A stretch of DNA of 9,836 bases from NCBI GenBank assembly GCA_003244035.1, contig QHBV01000258.1:1-9836 (forward strand). Direction: 5' to 3'. This DNA comes from Solirubrobacterales bacterium (GTDB taxonomy: Bacteria > Actinomycetota > Thermoleophilia > Solirubrobacterales > Solirubrobacteraceae). Positions within the stretch are counted from its first letter, which is position 1, and every line of letters starts with the position of its first letter. The position numbers and the translations under genes are program-made. This document shows, one piece after another, positions 8,606-9,836 of the stretch. The notes beneath the pieces were generated by a model, which made no database searches, had not been told where the DNA came from, and was given only the letters and a program-made list of their open reading frames with translations.

Positions 8606-9603
8606 GACGGATAGTGGGGGTTGGGAAAGTAGAGCTTGCGCGGGCGCCCACGCGCTTGGCGCTCCTGGGTCGAGTCGACGATTCTCCCCTCTTCGAGCTC
8701 GCGAAAGACCTGACCTGCGCGCTCCCGAGTCCAGCCGAGACGTTGCAGCAGGGCCTCATCTGAGGGGCTCAGCGGCCCTCTTGAGTTCTCGAGCTCGGCG
8801 AGCAGCATGCTGGTCGGCCGGCCGAGACGAGCGGCGGCCAGCTCGCGCATGCCCCGCGCATTGAAGATCTCATCAATCGGCCGGTCCTCCACGACCGCCA
8901 GCCGCGCCATCTCGAGCGCGCGCCGGGGATTCCCGTTGCTGTGCTCGGCGATCTGGACCAATGCGAGCTTGTTCAGACCTGGGTCCCGGCGCGCCAGAAG
9001 CTTCACCAGCTGCGCCGCCTCCAGGGGGCGGAGGTCGAACGTGATGTCAAAGAACGCGTCTGCGGGCGGCCGCTGCAGATGCGGCCAATCCAGTTCGTCG
9101 ATCGCGACCACCCAGCGGTGATCGAGTTGCCAGAGCTCGTCGCGCAGCCGTCCGAACAGGCCATAGGCCGCCTCCGGCGAGCCCGACGCGTCGACCAGGA
9201 CAAGCGTCGGATCTGCACTGCTCAAGCTCCGCACCTGATCGGTCAGCCGGCTCGACGCGACTCCGGGGTGCGAGAGCACAGTGGCCGATGGAGACACACT
9301 GCTGGATTGATGGATGGCGTCCTGGAGGGCGACCGTCGGGCCTTGAACGGCCGTGCGAACCTGATCGACCAGTTCTGCGAGATCGTTCACCCCGGTGGCT
9401 TCGACGTAGGCCACTCGGCGGGAAGCGCGCTGCCGAAGCTCGAGCTGGTGCAGGAGCGAGGACTTCCCCACCCCCCGCTCACCGTGAAGGGCAACGTTGA
9501 ACGAGCGCCCGACGCTGCGCTCGAGCTGGGCCAGCTCTTCGTCGCGGTCGACGAACAGCTGTGCATCGGCAGCCGTCGCGAGAAGTGGACGTCCTTGCAA
9601 CAT
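8602..9603 (-). CDS. Orc/Cdc6-like AAA ATPase with C-terminal winged-helix-like region
   Basis: This is a 333-aa protein. Residues 17-30 (FVDRDEELAQLERS) are the sequence that commonly precedes the P-loop in Orc/Cdc6 and AAA_16 ATPases. Residues 41-49 (GERGVGKSS) are Walker A and 133-138 (TLVLVD) the Walker B strand, but Ala, not Glu, follows the Asp. Residues 164-172 (WVVAIDELD) fit the sensor-1 strand, and 222-230 (SNGNPRRAL) fit sensor 2. Residues about 278-333 (LSPSDEALLQRLG, then a basic RQARGRPRKLYF hairpin) look like a winged helix, so DNA binding is plausible. The start is ATG at 9601-9603. GGAGG lies only 1 nt upstream, so TTG at codon 2 or leaderless initiation at the ATG are real alternatives. 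It is the first gene of the apparent operon, just downstream of a palindrome. It could sense or bind DNA, or autoregulate the operon; this is inferred, not shown. Confidence 0.78.
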   Translation of the reverse strand: MLQGRPLLATAADAQLFVDRDEELAQLERSVGRSFNVALHGERGVGKSSLLHQLELRQRASRRVAYVEATGVNDLAELVDQVRTAVQGPTVALQDAIHQSSSVSPSATVLSHPGVASSRLTDQVRSLSSADPTLVLVDASGSPEAAYGLFGRLRDELWQLDHRWVVAIDELDWPHLQRPPADAFFDITFDLRPLEAAQLVKLLARRDPGLNKLALVQIAEHSNGNPRRALEMARLAVVEDRPIDEIFNARGMRELAAARLGRPTSMLLAELENSRGPLSPSDEALLQRLGWTRERAGQVFRELEEGRIVDSTQERQARGRPRKLYFPNPHYPS

Positions 9604-9604
9604 G

Positions 9605-9609
9605 CCTCC
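9605..9609 (-). promoter_or_regulatory. GGAGG Shine-Dalgarno at the first ATPase gene, unusually close to ATG
   Basis: A perfect GGAGG ends 1 nt before the ATG at 9601-9603 and 4 nt before a TTG at codon 2. The 1-nt spacing is too short for normal initiation at the ATG. Either TTG is used or the transcript is leaderless. Confidence 0.45.
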
Positions 9610-9611
9610 GA

Positions 9612-9640
9612 AGTCTAGTGCCTTCCGAAACTTTTCAAAA
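9612..9640 (-). promoter_or_regulatory. Candidate promoter for the ATPase-DISARM operon
   Basis: TAGACT at 9612-9617 fits an actinobacterial TAnnnT -10 box. Upstream are TTTTGA (9635-9640, 17-nt spacer) and TTGAAA (9633-9638, 15-nt spacer), both weak -35 matches that lie at the centre of the palindrome. The -10 ends 8 nt before the ATG, so the start of transcription would fall at or next to the start codon, giving a leaderless or nearly leaderless mRNA. Confidence 0.35.
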
Positions 9641-9650
9641 GATTCGGAAG
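9622..9650. repeat. 29-nt AT-rich palindrome, candidate operator or recombinase core site
   Basis: The outer arms CTTCCGAA (9622-9629) and TTCGGAAG (9643-9650) are perfect inverted repeats. Inside, CTTTT (9631-9635) and AAAAG (9637-9641) also pair around a single C at 9636. Only the A/A pair at 9630 and 9642 breaks the symmetry. A further half-site copy, TTCGGAGG on the minus strand, lies at 9605-9612 in the same orientation as the proximal arm, 17 nt away. No T-run follows on either strand, so a standard intrinsic terminator is unlikely. It overlaps the candidate -35 region. Confidence 0.8.
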
Positions 9651-9665
9651 AGATTGGGATCTCCG

Positions 9666-9836
9666 CTATGCCGCCCCGAGCGCGCGCGTAAACCGATCAG
9701 CGAGTTCGCTTGCGGAGCGGGCATGCAGGTATCGCTCGGTCGTTGTGATACGTGAGTGCCCCATCGCAGACTTAACGGACGCGAGATCGACGCCACCCGC
9801 GACGAGGAGAGACCCATACGTGTGACGAAGGTCGTG
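9666..9836 (-). CDS. Tyrosine recombinase / phage-type integrase, C-terminal fragment
   Basis: These are the last 56 codons and the TAG stop (9666-9668) of a gene that enters from the right edge. I read the frame directly from the reverse complement. Visible residues 1-6 (HDLRHT) hold the conserved HxLR Arg. Residues 25-28 (MGHS) hold the conserved His. Residues 31-38 (TTTERYLH) carry the predicted nucleophile Tyr, encoded at 9729-9731. This arrangement of HxLRHT, then GHS, then TxxRYLH is diagnostic of the catalytic C-terminus of tyrosine recombinases, which cut and rejoin DNA through a 3'-phosphotyrosine bond. The fragment looks intact, with a normal short tail after the Tyr. The N-terminal arm- or core-binding domain is outside the window, so a chromosomal Xer-like enzyme cannot be told from a mobile-element integrase. 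Its place beside a defence operon favours the latter. Confidence 0.88.
   Translation of the reverse strand, partial: HDLRHTYGSLLVAGGVDLASVKSAMGHSRITTTERYLHARSASELADRFTRALGAA

Noticed and set aside
8941..9618. Plus-strand open frame of 225 codons opposite the first ATPase
   Set aside because: The minus strand encodes a clear Walker A and sensor motifs here. The plus frame has no domain and would read through the promoter region of the operon.
9622..9650. Intrinsic terminator for the integrase gene
   Set aside because: The stem could fold, but neither strand has a T-run after it and the hairpin loop would be almost absent. Operator or att site fits better.
1..9836. CRISPR arrays, tRNA or rRNA genes, insertion sequences
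   Set aside because: I saw no regularly spaced repeats, no cloverleaf or rRNA sequence and no transposase.

Overview
The window is very GC-rich with dense, overlapping genes and frequent GTG starts, which suggests a high-GC actinobacterium. The exact lineage cannot be read from the sequence. Every credible gene is on the minus strand, so the biological reading order runs from the right end (9836) to the left end (1). No stretch longer than about 300 bases lacks a gene.

Right end (9666-9836): the last 56 residues of a tyrosine recombinase (integrase) with the terminal catalytic Arg, His and Tyr motifs. A 62-bp gap (9604-9665) follows. It holds a 29-nt AT-rich palindrome, a candidate -10 box and a Shine-Dalgarno sequence, so it is the most likely control region for everything downstream.

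Middle (7580-9603): two AAA+-type P-loop ATPases joined by an ATGA overlap. The first (333 aa) looks Orc/Cdc6-like with a C-terminal winged-helix-like segment. The second (341 aa) has clear Walker A, Walker B and sensor-2-like motifs. Neither is a standard DISARM component.

Left (1-7535): the start of a class 1 DISARM anti-phage system in its usual order: drmD (SNF2 helicase, 1054 aa), drmMI (N6-adenine methyltransferase, 1340 aa) and the first 119 codons of drmA (helicase), which runs off the left edge. The junctions overlap by 4 and 8 nt, as expected for translational coupling. drmB and drmC should lie beyond position 1.

Together the layout is that of a defence island next to an integrase. 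The methyltransferase would mark self DNA and the DrmA/DrmB/DrmD machinery would act on unmarked incoming DNA. The ATPase pair, placed first in the apparent operon behind a palindromic element, is the part that known DISARM biology does not explain. It may be a regulatory, sensing or extra effector module.
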